Of a stretch of 64,000 nt of DNA, positions 23,393 through 30,965 are shown in pieces. Position 1 is the stretch's first letter. Each line of letters opens with the position of its first letter. Origin of the DNA: Hassallia byssoidea VB512170. GTDB lineage: Bacteria; Cyanobacteriota; Cyanobacteriia; Cyanobacteriales; Nostocaceae. A program made the translations under genes and the position numbers. Where the stretch lies: NCBI RefSeq assembly GCF_000817785.2, contig NZ_JTCM02000006.1, forward strand, positions 1 through 64,000, in the 5' to 3' direction. The notes under the pieces were generated by a model, which had not been told where the DNA came from, searched no databases, and saw only the letters and a program-made list of their open reading frames with translations.

Positions 23393-26092
23393 TTACGACA
23401 CTATAATCGCCCACATACTAGCGCCTAGTGTAATAGCTGCTAAGTGTTGCCAAAAGAGCGATCGCATCGGTTGACGAGCAATTTTTTGGGTTAAGACTAT
23501 TGTTAACAAAACTGAAAAAATCAAGGTAACACCCTGCAAAAAGTCAACCACCGCTGGGTGAGCGACCAATACAGGCAATTGTTCGCCATTTAGACCAAAA
23601 GTGGCAAAAGTTACTGGGATAATGCGTCCGCCTTCTTCTAGGCTCAAACGCAGATAGTGCGCTAAGTTACCTCCCAGCACTAATGGTAGATAGCCATAAG
23701 CAAGTTCTATAAATGCTTTTGGCTTACGACGATTTTGGATTTTAGATTTTAGATTTTGGAGCCACTGCGTTGGGGAGGCAGTGCCGTGGGCGGGTTTCCC
23801 GACTTGAGGCACCTGCCGTCGGCTTTGCCGACTTGAAGCATGTGGCGTGATTGTGTTTTGTTCATTAGTATTAGATATCTTTGAACTTGATAATCGAAAA
23901 TTCAAAATCCAAAATCCAAAATTTGATAAGCCATATGCTGCTAAGGGAACAGCTACAGGGATAATCAAAGCTAGTAGCGATAATCCTAAATGTTGCCAAA
24001 ATTGCGTTAAATCGAGATGTAATCCTAACCAAGATTGCAATTCTGGTAAGCGATGCAGATACACTCCACCTAATAGTAAAAACAACAGCGCTACTTCATA
24101 AGTGTGAGGTACGTGAGTTGTCCACAATTCAATACCGGGGGGACGCAAATTAAACTCAACTGAACGATGGGGACAAGCTTTAAGACAAGTCATGCACAGC
24201 ACGCAGTCTTTGTTATCTTCTAATTGCGCTGGGTGCGAATACAATGGACACCCGTTAGTTTCCATTCCCTCGCCTTTTTGAGGTCCACCTTTGTAGCACT
24301 GATAAGTAGTGCAAGTTGCAGAACAAATACCTTGCTGCGCTCGAAGTTCGGTCATTGAAAGTTTAGCAAATAAACCGTTCATTCCGCCGATGGGACAAAG
24401 ATATCGACACCAAAATCGACGTTCAAAAATGGCAGAGAAAATCATCGCGCCGGCGGTAATTAACAGCAGCAAACAAGCAGAAAGGTAAGCTGTATTTTCT
24501 AAGTCCCAAAGTTCTTCCCACAGAAAAATTAGGGTAAATAGTCCAAAAAGAAACCATCCACCCCATTTTTCTGCTAACTCTCGATTCCAGCGTTTGAGTT
24601 TTCGAGGAAACAACCATAAAGAGAGTTTTTGGGTAATTTCTCCGTAAATCATGAAGGGACAAACAGCGCACCACACGCGACCGAGAAAGGGAAAGAGAAA
24701 TAGGAAAAAAGCCCACCACCAAGCCCAAAATAGATTGAGAGCGAAATTACGATCGCGTGTTTGCGGACCGATAAATAACACTGCGACAATCAACGCAAAA
24801 GCAGTGACAGTAAAGCCATAATTAATGCGATCGGTCCACCACGAACTGCGGAGAAATTTCCGCAAATCTGGATAAACATTCAACAAATTCACCCGAAATC
24901 GCTTTTTCTTCGTATCCGCTGACCAGAAAATTTCTTCTGTTAACTCCCGCGCTGACCCAGCTTGAACAATTGCCCTTTGTACCAAACTTTCCAACTCTTT
25001 CAAATTGCCAGGAAAATCATAAGATTGCAAACGGCGCAATGCTTCTGGTGCTAATTTTTGTTTATGAATACCCCTAGCCTGAGTGTAAAGACTGATATAA
25101 TAATCTACCTGAGCTTTGATATCAGCTTTCCGCACCCGTAGGGGTGGCACTTTGATGTTATGACCTATACAGCGTTCGATTTGCGGTTGATTTTTTTCGG
25201 AAACAATCATAATCCGAGCGCGAGAAGTGCGGGGTGCGGCTGCTTCTTCAGAACGAGTTACGGGATTATACGTAGAATTTTTGATTAACTTTACTATTTG
25301 TGGCAGTAACTCTGGCGGAGTTTCTTGAATGTTGTTCAGGACGAGAGTACCTTCTCCCAACCATTCCAGCAGTCCGGGTTTGCCGCCAGCACGTCCGAAT
25401 AAATCTGCACCGCTGGTTTGGAGGATACCACAGTTAATTTTGATAATCGGTTCGCGTCGCTGTTTGGAACCAAAGTGAATTAAAGCAGCGATATTGTCTT
25501 TTTCTAAGCCTGGTTCGCCGAAAATCAAGACAGATTTGCGATCGCTGGCAGAAGAGCGAATTTCTTCGCGCAAACGCACCGCATAGCGACTTGTACCAAC
25601 AATTCCGCGTCGCGCTTTGGTGACTAAATACGGACGCAAGGCAATAGTACGTTCTTGTTCGTAGGTAAAGGCTGATGTTAAATCCGCTAATTCCTGCGCC
25701 AATTGACGAGAAACAGCTTGAAAAATTTCCGGGTATTCACTGACTAAAGCGCGAAATTTTTCGGCAGGCACAACCCAAACATGGCATTCTGTAACAGTGG
25801 TGATGGTGCGTTGCGTCGGCTGGTCTAACAGCAATTCTTGCAGGTGAATCACGGCACCGGGAAGGAAGCCGATCGCTAAAGTTGGGTTGGCTTGATTGCT
25901 GCTATCGCTTTCGAGTTGACCTTCAACAAGAATGTAAAGTGCTTCTGGGGAAGTGTTTTCTGTAACTAAGTTGGTTTTAGGTGGGATGATTTGTTCTTCG
26001 ATTTGTTGGGCGATCGCATTTAACACTTCAGCTTCAAGAGTTCCTAAAGCTGTACGTTCTTGTAGCCATGTCACTGTTTCTTTTGATGTCAT
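23393..26092 (-). CDS. cNMP-binding / degenerate bEBP AAA / polyferredoxin membrane fusion
   Basis: An 899-aa three-module protein. Residues ~15-150 are a CRP-like cyclic-nucleotide domain. Residues ~163-390 match sigma-54 activator AAA domains but are degenerate: Walker A GEPGLEKD (192-199) lacks the third Gly, the Walker B site is VLNNIQE (251-257) without D-E, and GAFTGA is absent. Residues ~425-720 hold NapH/CcoG-like membrane helices with WCAVCP (474-479), WCRYLCPIGG (561-570), CSATCTTYQC (590-599) and a 4Fe-4S CVLCMTCLKACP (630-641). More helices follow. Residues ~725-790 are translated from an inserted repeat. It probably moves electrons under nucleotide or redox control (inference). 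Cyanobacteria lack sigma-54, so the AAA part is not a normal enhancer-binding ATPase. Confidence 0.85.
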   Translation of the reverse strand: MTSKETVTWLQERTALGTLEAEVLNAIAQQIEEQIIPPKTNLVTENTSPEALYILVEGQLESDSSNQANPTLAIGFLPGAVIHLQELLLDQPTQRTITTVTECHVWVVPAEKFRALVSEYPEIFQAVSRQLAQELADLTSAFTYEQERTIALRPYLVTKARRGIVGTSRYAVRLREEIRSSASDRKSVLIFGEPGLEKDNIAALIHFGSKQRREPIIKINCGILQTSGADLFGRAGGKPGLLEWLGEGTLVLNNIQETPPELLPQIVKLIKNSTYNPVTRSEEAAAPRTSRARIMIVSEKNQPQIERCIGHNIKVPPLRVRKADIKAQVDYYISLYTQARGIHKQKLAPEALRRLQSYDFPGNLKELESLVQRAIVQAGSARELTEEIFWSADTKKKRFRVNLLNVYPDLRKFLRSSWWTDRINYGFTVTAFALIVAVLFIGPQTRDRNFALNLFWAWWWAFFLFLFPFLGRVWCAVCPFMIYGEITQKLSLWLFPRKLKRWNRELAEKWGGWFLFGLFTLIFLWEELWDLENTAYLSACLLLLITAGAMIFSAIFERRFWCRYLCPIGGMNGLFAKLSMTELRAQQGICSATCTTYQCYKGGPQKGEGMETNGCPLYSHPAQLEDNKDCVLCMTCLKACPHRSVEFNLRPPGIELWTTHVPHTYEVALLFLLLGGVYLHRLPELQSWLGLHLDLTQFWQHLGLSLLALIIPVAVPLAAYGLSNFGFWILNFRLSSSKISNTNEQNTITPHASSRQSRRQVPQVGKPAHGTASPTQWLQNLKSKIQNRRKPKAFIELAYGYLPLVLGGNLAHYLRLSLEEGGRIIPVTFATFGLNGEQLPVLVAHPAVVDFLQGVTLIFSVLLTIVLTQKIARQPMRSLFWQHLAAITLGASMWAIIVS
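23730..23935. repeat. Dispersed repeat inserted in frame in the Fe-S fusion gene
   Basis: The ends are GATTTTGGATTTTAGATTTT on the left and AAAATCCAAAATCCAAAATT on the right, an imperfect inverted repeat. The centre contains GCCGTGGGCGGGTTTCCCGA and GCCGTCGGCTTTGCCGAC, GC-rich palindromes of a kind common in Nostocales intergenic DNA. The reading frame passes through without a stop and adds about 65 residues. Confidence 0.75.
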
Positions 26093-26270
26093 ATAAATTC
26101 ACGCATTAATAAATCTAAGCTGCTGTATGTAAAAGTAATTATCGCTCTTAAGTTAATTTTAAATTTGGCATTGCTGAATACAGGTATGAACTTTTCTTTC
26201 TTCCTTTGCGCCTCTGCGCCTTTGCGTGAAATAATCCAGAGCGAAAATATGCAACGCCTAAAATTTAATT

Positions 26271-26363
26271 ATGAGTTTGTCAGATATCCCTAATCTCTGG
26301 GTTCCTTTGGCGCTTTTGAGTTTAATTGTTCTAGCTGCTGTGTTTTTTAGTCGCAGCAGCTAA
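26271..26363 (+). CDS. Candidate 30-aa single-helix membrane peptide
   Basis: ATG to TAA encodes MSLSDIPNLWVPLALLSLIV followed by LAAVFFSRSS. It has one predicted membrane helix (about residues 9-26) and a short polar tail, the size and shape of small photosynthetic or oxidase accessory subunits. It does not match PetG, PetL, PetN, PsbM, PsaM or Psb30 as I know them. No strong RBS is visible. It is divergent from the polyferredoxin fusion gene and convergent with the UBP zinc-finger gene. It is too short to be sure. Confidence 0.4.
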   Translation: MSLSDIPNLWVPLALLSLIVLAAVFFSRSS

Positions 26364-26374
26364 GAATTTATTTT

Positions 26375-26629
26375 CTACACGAAAGTTTTATCGATATAAC
26401 ACCAACGCCATTCTTCACCCGGTTCAAACGATTTGACAATCGGATGATTAGTTGCGTGAAAGTGTTTAGTAGCGTGTTTGTTTTTTGAAGAGTCGCAGCA
26501 ACCGACGTGTCCGCAAAGAAGACATTGGCGCAAATGCACCCATCTGTCCCCCCTAATTAAACATTCTTCACAACCGTTGGCGCTGGCTGTAACTTCTTGA
26601 ATTTGATTGAGATGCGTGCATGTACTCAT
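26375..26629 (-). CDS. UBP-type zinc-finger protein
   Basis: The 84-aa protein is a lone ZnF-UBP domain: CTHL at the start, CEECLIRGDRWVHLRQCLLC, GHVGCCDSSKNKHATKHFH, then HPIVKSFEPGEEWRWCYID. All the expected Cys/His ligands are present. In eukaryotes the fold binds the C-terminus of ubiquitin; in bacteria it is found beside or fused to redox and signalling proteins. It lies between the cNMP-histidine kinase gene and the polyferredoxin fusion and probably belongs to their pathway. Confidence 0.9.
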   Translation of the reverse strand: MSTCTHLNQIQEVTASANGCEECLIRGDRWVHLRQCLLCGHVGCCDSSKNKHATKHFHATNHPIVKSFEPGEEWRWCYIDKTFV

Positions 26630-26649
26630 GAAATTCTCCTGATAAATTA

Positions 26650-26697
26650 GTAGTAAGCACTTTAGTGCTTGTATTTAAGCACTGAAGTGCTTACTAC
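26650..26697. repeat. GTAGT..ACTAC double-hairpin element, copy 1
   Basis: GTAGTAAGCACTTTAGTGCTT, spacer, AAGCACTGAAGTGCTTACTAC. Two short palindromes lie inside an outer GTAGTAAGCAC/GTGCTTACTAC pair. It lies just 3' of the cNMP-kinase start-distal end, between that gene and the UBP gene. Confidence 0.85.
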
Positions 26698-28091
26698 GAA
26701 GATAAAGTCGTTGGCAAGCGAATTTGAAATTTTGTTTTTCCTGGTTGAGAAAATAGGCGGATATCACCTAAATGTTGTCCCACAACGACGCGATAAACGG
26801 TGTGCAAACCTAAGCCGGTTCCTTGTCCTACACCTTTGGTGGTGAAAAATGGCTCGAAAATGTGGGATTGAATTTCTGGGGGAATTCCCGGACCATTGTC
26901 AGCAATTTCTACTAGCAAAAAGTCGTTTTCGCAGACGGTGCGAATTTTAATTTCACCTTGCCCGTTCATCGCATCAATGGCATTATCAATTAAGTTAGTC
27001 CACACTTGATTTAATTCGCTGCCATAAGCGCTGATACGCGGGGTATGACAGTCATATTCACGCTTTACTGTTACACCTTGTTTTAGCTTGTGATTCAAGA
27101 TTGTAATCGTGCTTTCTAACCCTTCATGAATATCTATTTCTTGTAAGGGTGCTTGATCCATGTACGAGTAATCTTTGACTGCCTGTACTAAAGTAGAAAT
27201 ACGGTCAGTGCTATGCTCGATTTCTTCTAACAAATCTAGTTCTTGCAGCGTCACCTGTATCCAAGTGAGGACATCACCTAGCAACAAATCACCTACTTTT
27301 TGTTGAACATTCAAAAGCCAGTCGATGTCAATTCCGGCTGTAACGAGGTTGTCCGCGAGTTTCCAAGCATTATTGATGTTACGATCTTCTAGCCATTGTG
27401 TGATTTCATCTTCGCGATCGCTTTGAGTCAACGGATCGAGTTTCGCTGCTGTTTTTGCCCGTTGTATTGCATCTTCTTGCAACTCAGATAAAAAGGCTTT
27501 TTGGGCATCGTTCATCTGCTGTTGATTCAGCTTAATTGTCAATGGTTGCAACACCTGCACAGTTTGGCGCAATTGTCCAGCGGCTCTGCGACCGGCTGAG
27601 GCAGGATTATTCAACTCGTGTGCTAAACCTGCGGCTAACGTGCCTAATGATACTAACTTTTCTCGATGTTGTGATATCGACTGCACTGTTTGCAGTCGTG
27701 TTGCCATCGTTTGCAAAATATCTGTCATCACACATGTACAACTCGAAAGCAGTTCCCAAAAGGCTTCGTTTGGCAATTCTAAAATATGGCTGCGAGTTAC
27801 TGCTTTTCCTGTTACCCAGAAGTTTTTCTCACCCATTAAAACAGGTAATTCACCAAATAACGTTTTTGGTTTGAATGTTACTAATAAAACTTCTTGATTG
27901 CCTTCTTTTTGCGTAATTCTAATTTCCCCTTCTAACAATACAAAAACATGATTTGCTGGATCTCCTTCTTGACGATGAATTTCACCGGGTTCTAACCATA
28001 TCTCTGTAATTTGTTCTAGTAGCCATTGCAAACGTTGTTCGGGTAACTTTGTGAAAAGTGGTACTTGGCGTAAAGTGTTGATATCAAGCAT
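26694..28091 (-). CDS. cNMP-domain sensor histidine kinase (paralogue 1)
   Basis: A 465-aa soluble kinase. Residues ~5-130 are a CRP-like cyclic-nucleotide domain (LYVLLEGEIRI-type core, here VFVLLEGEIRITQKEG). The H-box is LGTLAAGLAHELNNPASAGR (~148-167). The N-box is NQVWTNLIDNAIDAM, and the G-boxes are ADNGPGIP and GQGTGLGLHTV. A long helical insert separates H-box and ATPase. There is no membrane segment. The paralogue at 28743-30134 shares all these parts, so the pair arose by duplication. The likely partner is the receiver-TrxR fusion nearby. Confidence 0.9.
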   Translation of the reverse strand: MLDINTLRQVPLFTKLPEQRLQWLLEQITEIWLEPGEIHRQEGDPANHVFVLLEGEIRITQKEGNQEVLLVTFKPKTLFGELPVLMGEKNFWVTGKAVTRSHILELPNEAFWELLSSCTCVMTDILQTMATRLQTVQSISQHREKLVSLGTLAAGLAHELNNPASAGRRAAGQLRQTVQVLQPLTIKLNQQQMNDAQKAFLSELQEDAIQRAKTAAKLDPLTQSDREDEITQWLEDRNINNAWKLADNLVTAGIDIDWLLNVQQKVGDLLLGDVLTWIQVTLQELDLLEEIEHSTDRISTLVQAVKDYSYMDQAPLQEIDIHEGLESTITILNHKLKQGVTVKREYDCHTPRISAYGSELNQVWTNLIDNAIDAMNGQGEIKIRTVCENDFLLVEIADNGPGIPPEIQSHIFEPFFTTKGVGQGTGLGLHTVYRVVVGQHLGDIRLFSQPGKTKFQIRLPTTLSS

Positions 28092-28125
28092 AAACCGATT
28101 TGAGATTTAAGATTTTGGACAAATA

Positions 28126-28662
28126 TTAAGCAGGAAGTAATTTAAATAGTTCGAGTTCGATACCACCATAATATTTATTTGTGCGACCGATAGGAACCAT
28201 ATTCAGCCTTTGGGTAACACTAATTGAGGCATGATTTTCCGCTTCAGCTACAGCATATATTACAGGCAACTTGAGGATATTAAACCCATAATTAATGGCT
28301 GCCTGTCCAGCTTCAGTCGCGTAACCTTTACCCCAAGAAGACTTCCGTAAGTGCCAACCTACCTCATAATCTTCGGTTAAGTTCTTTTCAGTATCGGGTA
28401 ATTGTTTGAGCATGACAGCTCCTACAATCTGTCCAGTCTCTTTTTCAACTATTGCCCAAAAACCAGTCCCCTTATTGAGTTTAGCGTAGCGGTCAATAAT
28501 TGTTTGTAGCCTCACCCGTTGCGATTCTACACTTTCCTCAATCATGCCGCTAATAAAGCGCGTTACATCTGGATCGCTGTACATTTCAAAGGCTGATTCG
28601 GCATCTTTTTCGGGTATCCAGTTGCGGATAATCAAGCGATTTGTCTCAAAAAGGGGAGTCAT
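28126..28662 (-). CDS. RimJ-type GNAT N-acetyltransferase
   Basis: The 178-aa protein begins LFETNRLIIRNWIPEKDAES, then GFWAIVEKETGQIVGAVMLK and YEVGWHLRKSSWGKGYATEA with the acetyl-CoA loop (SSWGKGYATEA). It ends in AEAENHASISVTQRLNM. This is the RimJ/RimL-like family, which acetylates amino groups of proteins or small molecules; the substrate is unknown. It lies between the two cNMP-kinase genes with no obvious link to them. Confidence 0.88.
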   Translation of the reverse strand: MTPLFETNRLIIRNWIPEKDAESAFEMYSDPDVTRFISGMIEESVESQRVRLQTIIDRYAKLNKGTGFWAIVEKETGQIVGAVMLKQLPDTEKNLTEDYEVGWHLRKSSWGKGYATEAGQAAINYGFNILKLPVIYAVAEAENHASISVTQRLNMVPIGRTNKYYGGIELELFKLLPA

Positions 28663-28742
28663 AGCAAGTCCTAAATACAGCTTCGTGTAAAATTATGGTG
28701 AATTTAAGCTTTGAATTACAAAATTATTCAACTCATATTTCA

Positions 28743-30134
28743 TTACTCTTTTCTGCATGAGTTGCTAGCAGAATCGATAGGTAAACGCACCCGAAAGTGT
28801 GTATCACCAGGTTTTGATTCAAAGTGAATATCACCTTTGTGTCTTTTAACAATAATTCTATAGGCTATTTCTAAACCTAAACCTGTACCTTGTCCTACAC
28901 CTTTTGTAGTAAAAAAAGGCTCAAAAATTCGAGTTTGAATCGCTGGCGGTATTCCCATTCCCGTATCGGCAATTTCGACTACAAGGCAGCTATTTTCTCT
29001 GTATGTGCGTATAGTTAAATCGCCTTTTCCATCCATCGCATCAATAGCATTATCAATTATATTCGTCCACACTTGATTGAGTTCGCTAGCATAAGCACAA
29101 ATCCGTGGCAGAGTCTTATCATATTCGCGGTTGACGATAACTCCTTTTTTTAAGCGATGATTGAGAATCAGTAGAGTATTTTCAATTCCATCATGCAAAT
29201 CTATCTCTTGCAATGCAGCTTGATCCATATAGGAATAGCCTTTAATTGCTTTCACTAAGTCAGAGATTCGGCTGGTACTTTGTTCAATATCGTTAATCAG
29301 TCCATGAGAAGCGAGTGCGGCTTCTAACCAAATTAAAACGTTATTAAGACAGTCTTCAGGTATCTTGTCGGCGAGAGTATCTAATTTTTGGGCATCAATG
29401 CCGGCGCTAACTAATGTAGAGGCAAGTTTCCAACCATTACTAATATCATGGTCTTCTAGCCAGTCTGTGACTTCATCTTCTTTATCGCTTTGGGTAAGTG
29501 TGTCGAATTTGGTTGTGTGTTGTGTGGCTTGCAGTTGAAAATTGATAATAAAATTTAGTTGTTCTTTATTGAGTGAATTTAACTGCAAAGCGAGATTTTG
29601 CAAGTTTTGAAAATTATCGCGCAATTGCCCTGCTGCACGTCTTCCGGCTGCGGCGGGATTATTTAATTCGTGTGCTAGCCCAGCTGACATTTTACCTAGC
29701 GCTGCTAGCTTTTCTTGTTGCCTAAGTTGTGCTTCTACGTCTTTGGTTCGCCCCGCCATTGCGGTTAGAATGACATCAGCTAAAGGCGAACATTCCGCCA
29801 TGATATGTCTAAAAGTATCAATATCAACTTGCAAGACGCGACTGGGTAATAACGCTTTCGCATTAGCAATTGATGCGGAACCAGTCAACATCGACAATTC
29901 ACCCATAAATTCACCTCGGCGATGTACAGCTAGCAGTCTTGTTTCATCACCAACGTGTTTAGTAATCTCAATTTCGCCTGATAAAACAACATGAAAGTTA
30001 TAGTTTGATTCGCCTTCATTAAATAGGATATCGCCTTTGTTTAGCTTAATTTCTTTGCCAAATTGCTGCATCTCCTGTAATGCTTCATCAGGCAGTTTCG
30101 GGAACAGTGTGTTCTGGTTGGGATCGTGCAGCAT
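28743..30134 (-). CDS. cNMP-domain sensor histidine kinase (paralogue 2)
   Basis: A 463-aa protein with the same plan as the kinase at 26694-28091: N-terminal cNMP domain (VVLSGEIEITKHVGD), H-box LGKMSAGLAHELNNPAAAGR (~147-166), N-box NQVWTNIIDNAIDAM, G-boxes ADTGMGIP and GQGTGLGLEI. Soluble, no TM. Even the segment DQAALQEIDLHDGIENTLLI is shared with its paralogue. The two likely answer different small-molecule or redox cues and phosphorylate the same or related receivers. Confidence 0.9.
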   Translation of the reverse strand: MLHDPNQNTLFPKLPDEALQEMQQFGKEIKLNKGDILFNEGESNYNFHVVLSGEIEITKHVGDETRLLAVHRRGEFMGELSMLTGSASIANAKALLPSRVLQVDIDTFRHIMAECSPLADVILTAMAGRTKDVEAQLRQQEKLAALGKMSAGLAHELNNPAAAGRRAAGQLRDNFQNLQNLALQLNSLNKEQLNFIINFQLQATQHTTKFDTLTQSDKEDEVTDWLEDHDISNGWKLASTLVSAGIDAQKLDTLADKIPEDCLNNVLIWLEAALASHGLINDIEQSTSRISDLVKAIKGYSYMDQAALQEIDLHDGIENTLLILNHRLKKGVIVNREYDKTLPRICAYASELNQVWTNIIDNAIDAMDGKGDLTIRTYRENSCLVVEIADTGMGIPPAIQTRIFEPFFTTKGVGQGTGLGLEIAYRIIVKRHKGDIHFESKPGDTHFRVRLPIDSASNSCRKE

Positions 30135-30201
30135 AACAACTCCGTATCAATATTGATAAACTGTGTGAGGCGATCGCGCAAAACTTCTTCTTTTTTACTA
30201 C

Positions 30202-30588
30202 TTACCACAACCGCTGAATCGAATAAGCATCAAAAGTATAATCAGCGCTCAAAATAGGTATTTGCTCAACCATTGCTTGTGCAATTAAAAGTCGGTCAAA
30301 TGGATCGCGATGATGAAGAGGTAGCTTTGCAATCACATCGATATGGTCTAAATTAATATTTAGCAAATCAATGCTGTTCATATTAATTTGCTCTTCTATA
30401 AATTCCTTAAAAGGCTTACCAAAATTTAGTTTGCCAGTGCTTTGTTTAATTGCCATTTCCCAAATACTAGCTGTACTGAGTAGCTTCTCGTTGCTTTCAT
30501 TTTCAATTAGCCCCCGTACCATAACACTGAGTCGAGGGCTATCAATGACAAACCAAATGAATGTATGAGTATCCAGCAGCAGCCTCAT
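30202..30588 (-). CDS. vapC: VapC-like PIN-domain toxin
   Basis: A 128-aa PIN ribonuclease: LLLDTHTFIWF carries the first Asp, STASIWEMAIKQ the conserved Glu, and HRDPFDRLLIAQA with ILSADYTFDAY the last acidic residues. It cleaves RNA in other systems. The gene shares one base with the antitoxin stop (TAATG), so the two are translationally coupled. The pair sits between two signalling genes of a functional cluster and looks like an independent insertion. Confidence 0.9.
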   Translation of the reverse strand: MRLLLDTHTFIWFVIDSPRLSVMVRGLIENESNEKLLSTASIWEMAIKQSTGKLNFGKPFKEFIEEQINMNSIDLLNINLDHIDVIAKLPLHHRDPFDRLLIAQAMVEQIPILSADYTFDAYSIQRLW

Positions 30589-30815
30589 TACATATAATCC
30601 TTAAAGTCTTCTAAAGGCTCGTCAAAATCATCTGATATTGTGACTAAACCTTTAGCACTACCAGCTTTGGCGGGGCGACGTTTCACTGGCGATACAGGAG
30701 TTAGTTTCACAACTGGCTGTTCGTCTTTTGTAATCACAATTTCTTCACCATTAATTGCGGCTTCAATTAATTCGGGCAAATGTTGAGATGCTTCAGCGAG
30801 AGTTATTTGTTGCAT
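30588..30815 (-). CDS. vapB: Phd/YefM-type antitoxin of VapC
   Basis: A 75-aa Phd-family antitoxin: QQITLAEASQHLPELIEAAI and GEEIVITKDEQPVVKLTPV form the DNA-binding N-terminal half. The tail FDEPLEDFKDYM is the acidic toxin-binding end seen with PIN partners. It precedes the toxin gene and probably represses the promoter just upstream. Confidence 0.9.
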   Translation of the reverse strand: MQQITLAEASQHLPELIEAAINGEEIVITKDEQPVVKLTPVSPVKRRPAKAGSAKGLVTISDDFDEPLEDFKDYM

Positions 30816-30892
30816 GGCTTTTTTCTCTCTATTTTTATTTCATTGTGACATCAAAAATTCATTGTTTGATGTAGAAACCTAACCCCCTAACC

Positions 30893-30917
30893 CCCTTCCC
30901 AGAATAGGGAAGGGGAA
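30893..30917. terminator. Possible hairpin after the TrxR fusion gene
   Basis: CCCCTTCCC and GGGAAGGGG pair around AGAATA, about 50 bp beyond the stop of the leftward 554-aa gene. The surrounding CCTAACCCCCTAACCCCCTT is a common dispersed repeat, so this may not be a dedicated terminator. Confidence 0.35.
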
Positions 30918-30965
30918 AAATTACTCCCCTCCCCTACTAGGGTGAGGTTCGGGAGAGGTCTTTTC

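Noticed and set aside
23393-26092. Functional sigma-54 activator
   Set aside because: Walker A, Walker B and GAFTGA are missing and cyanobacteria lack sigma-54.
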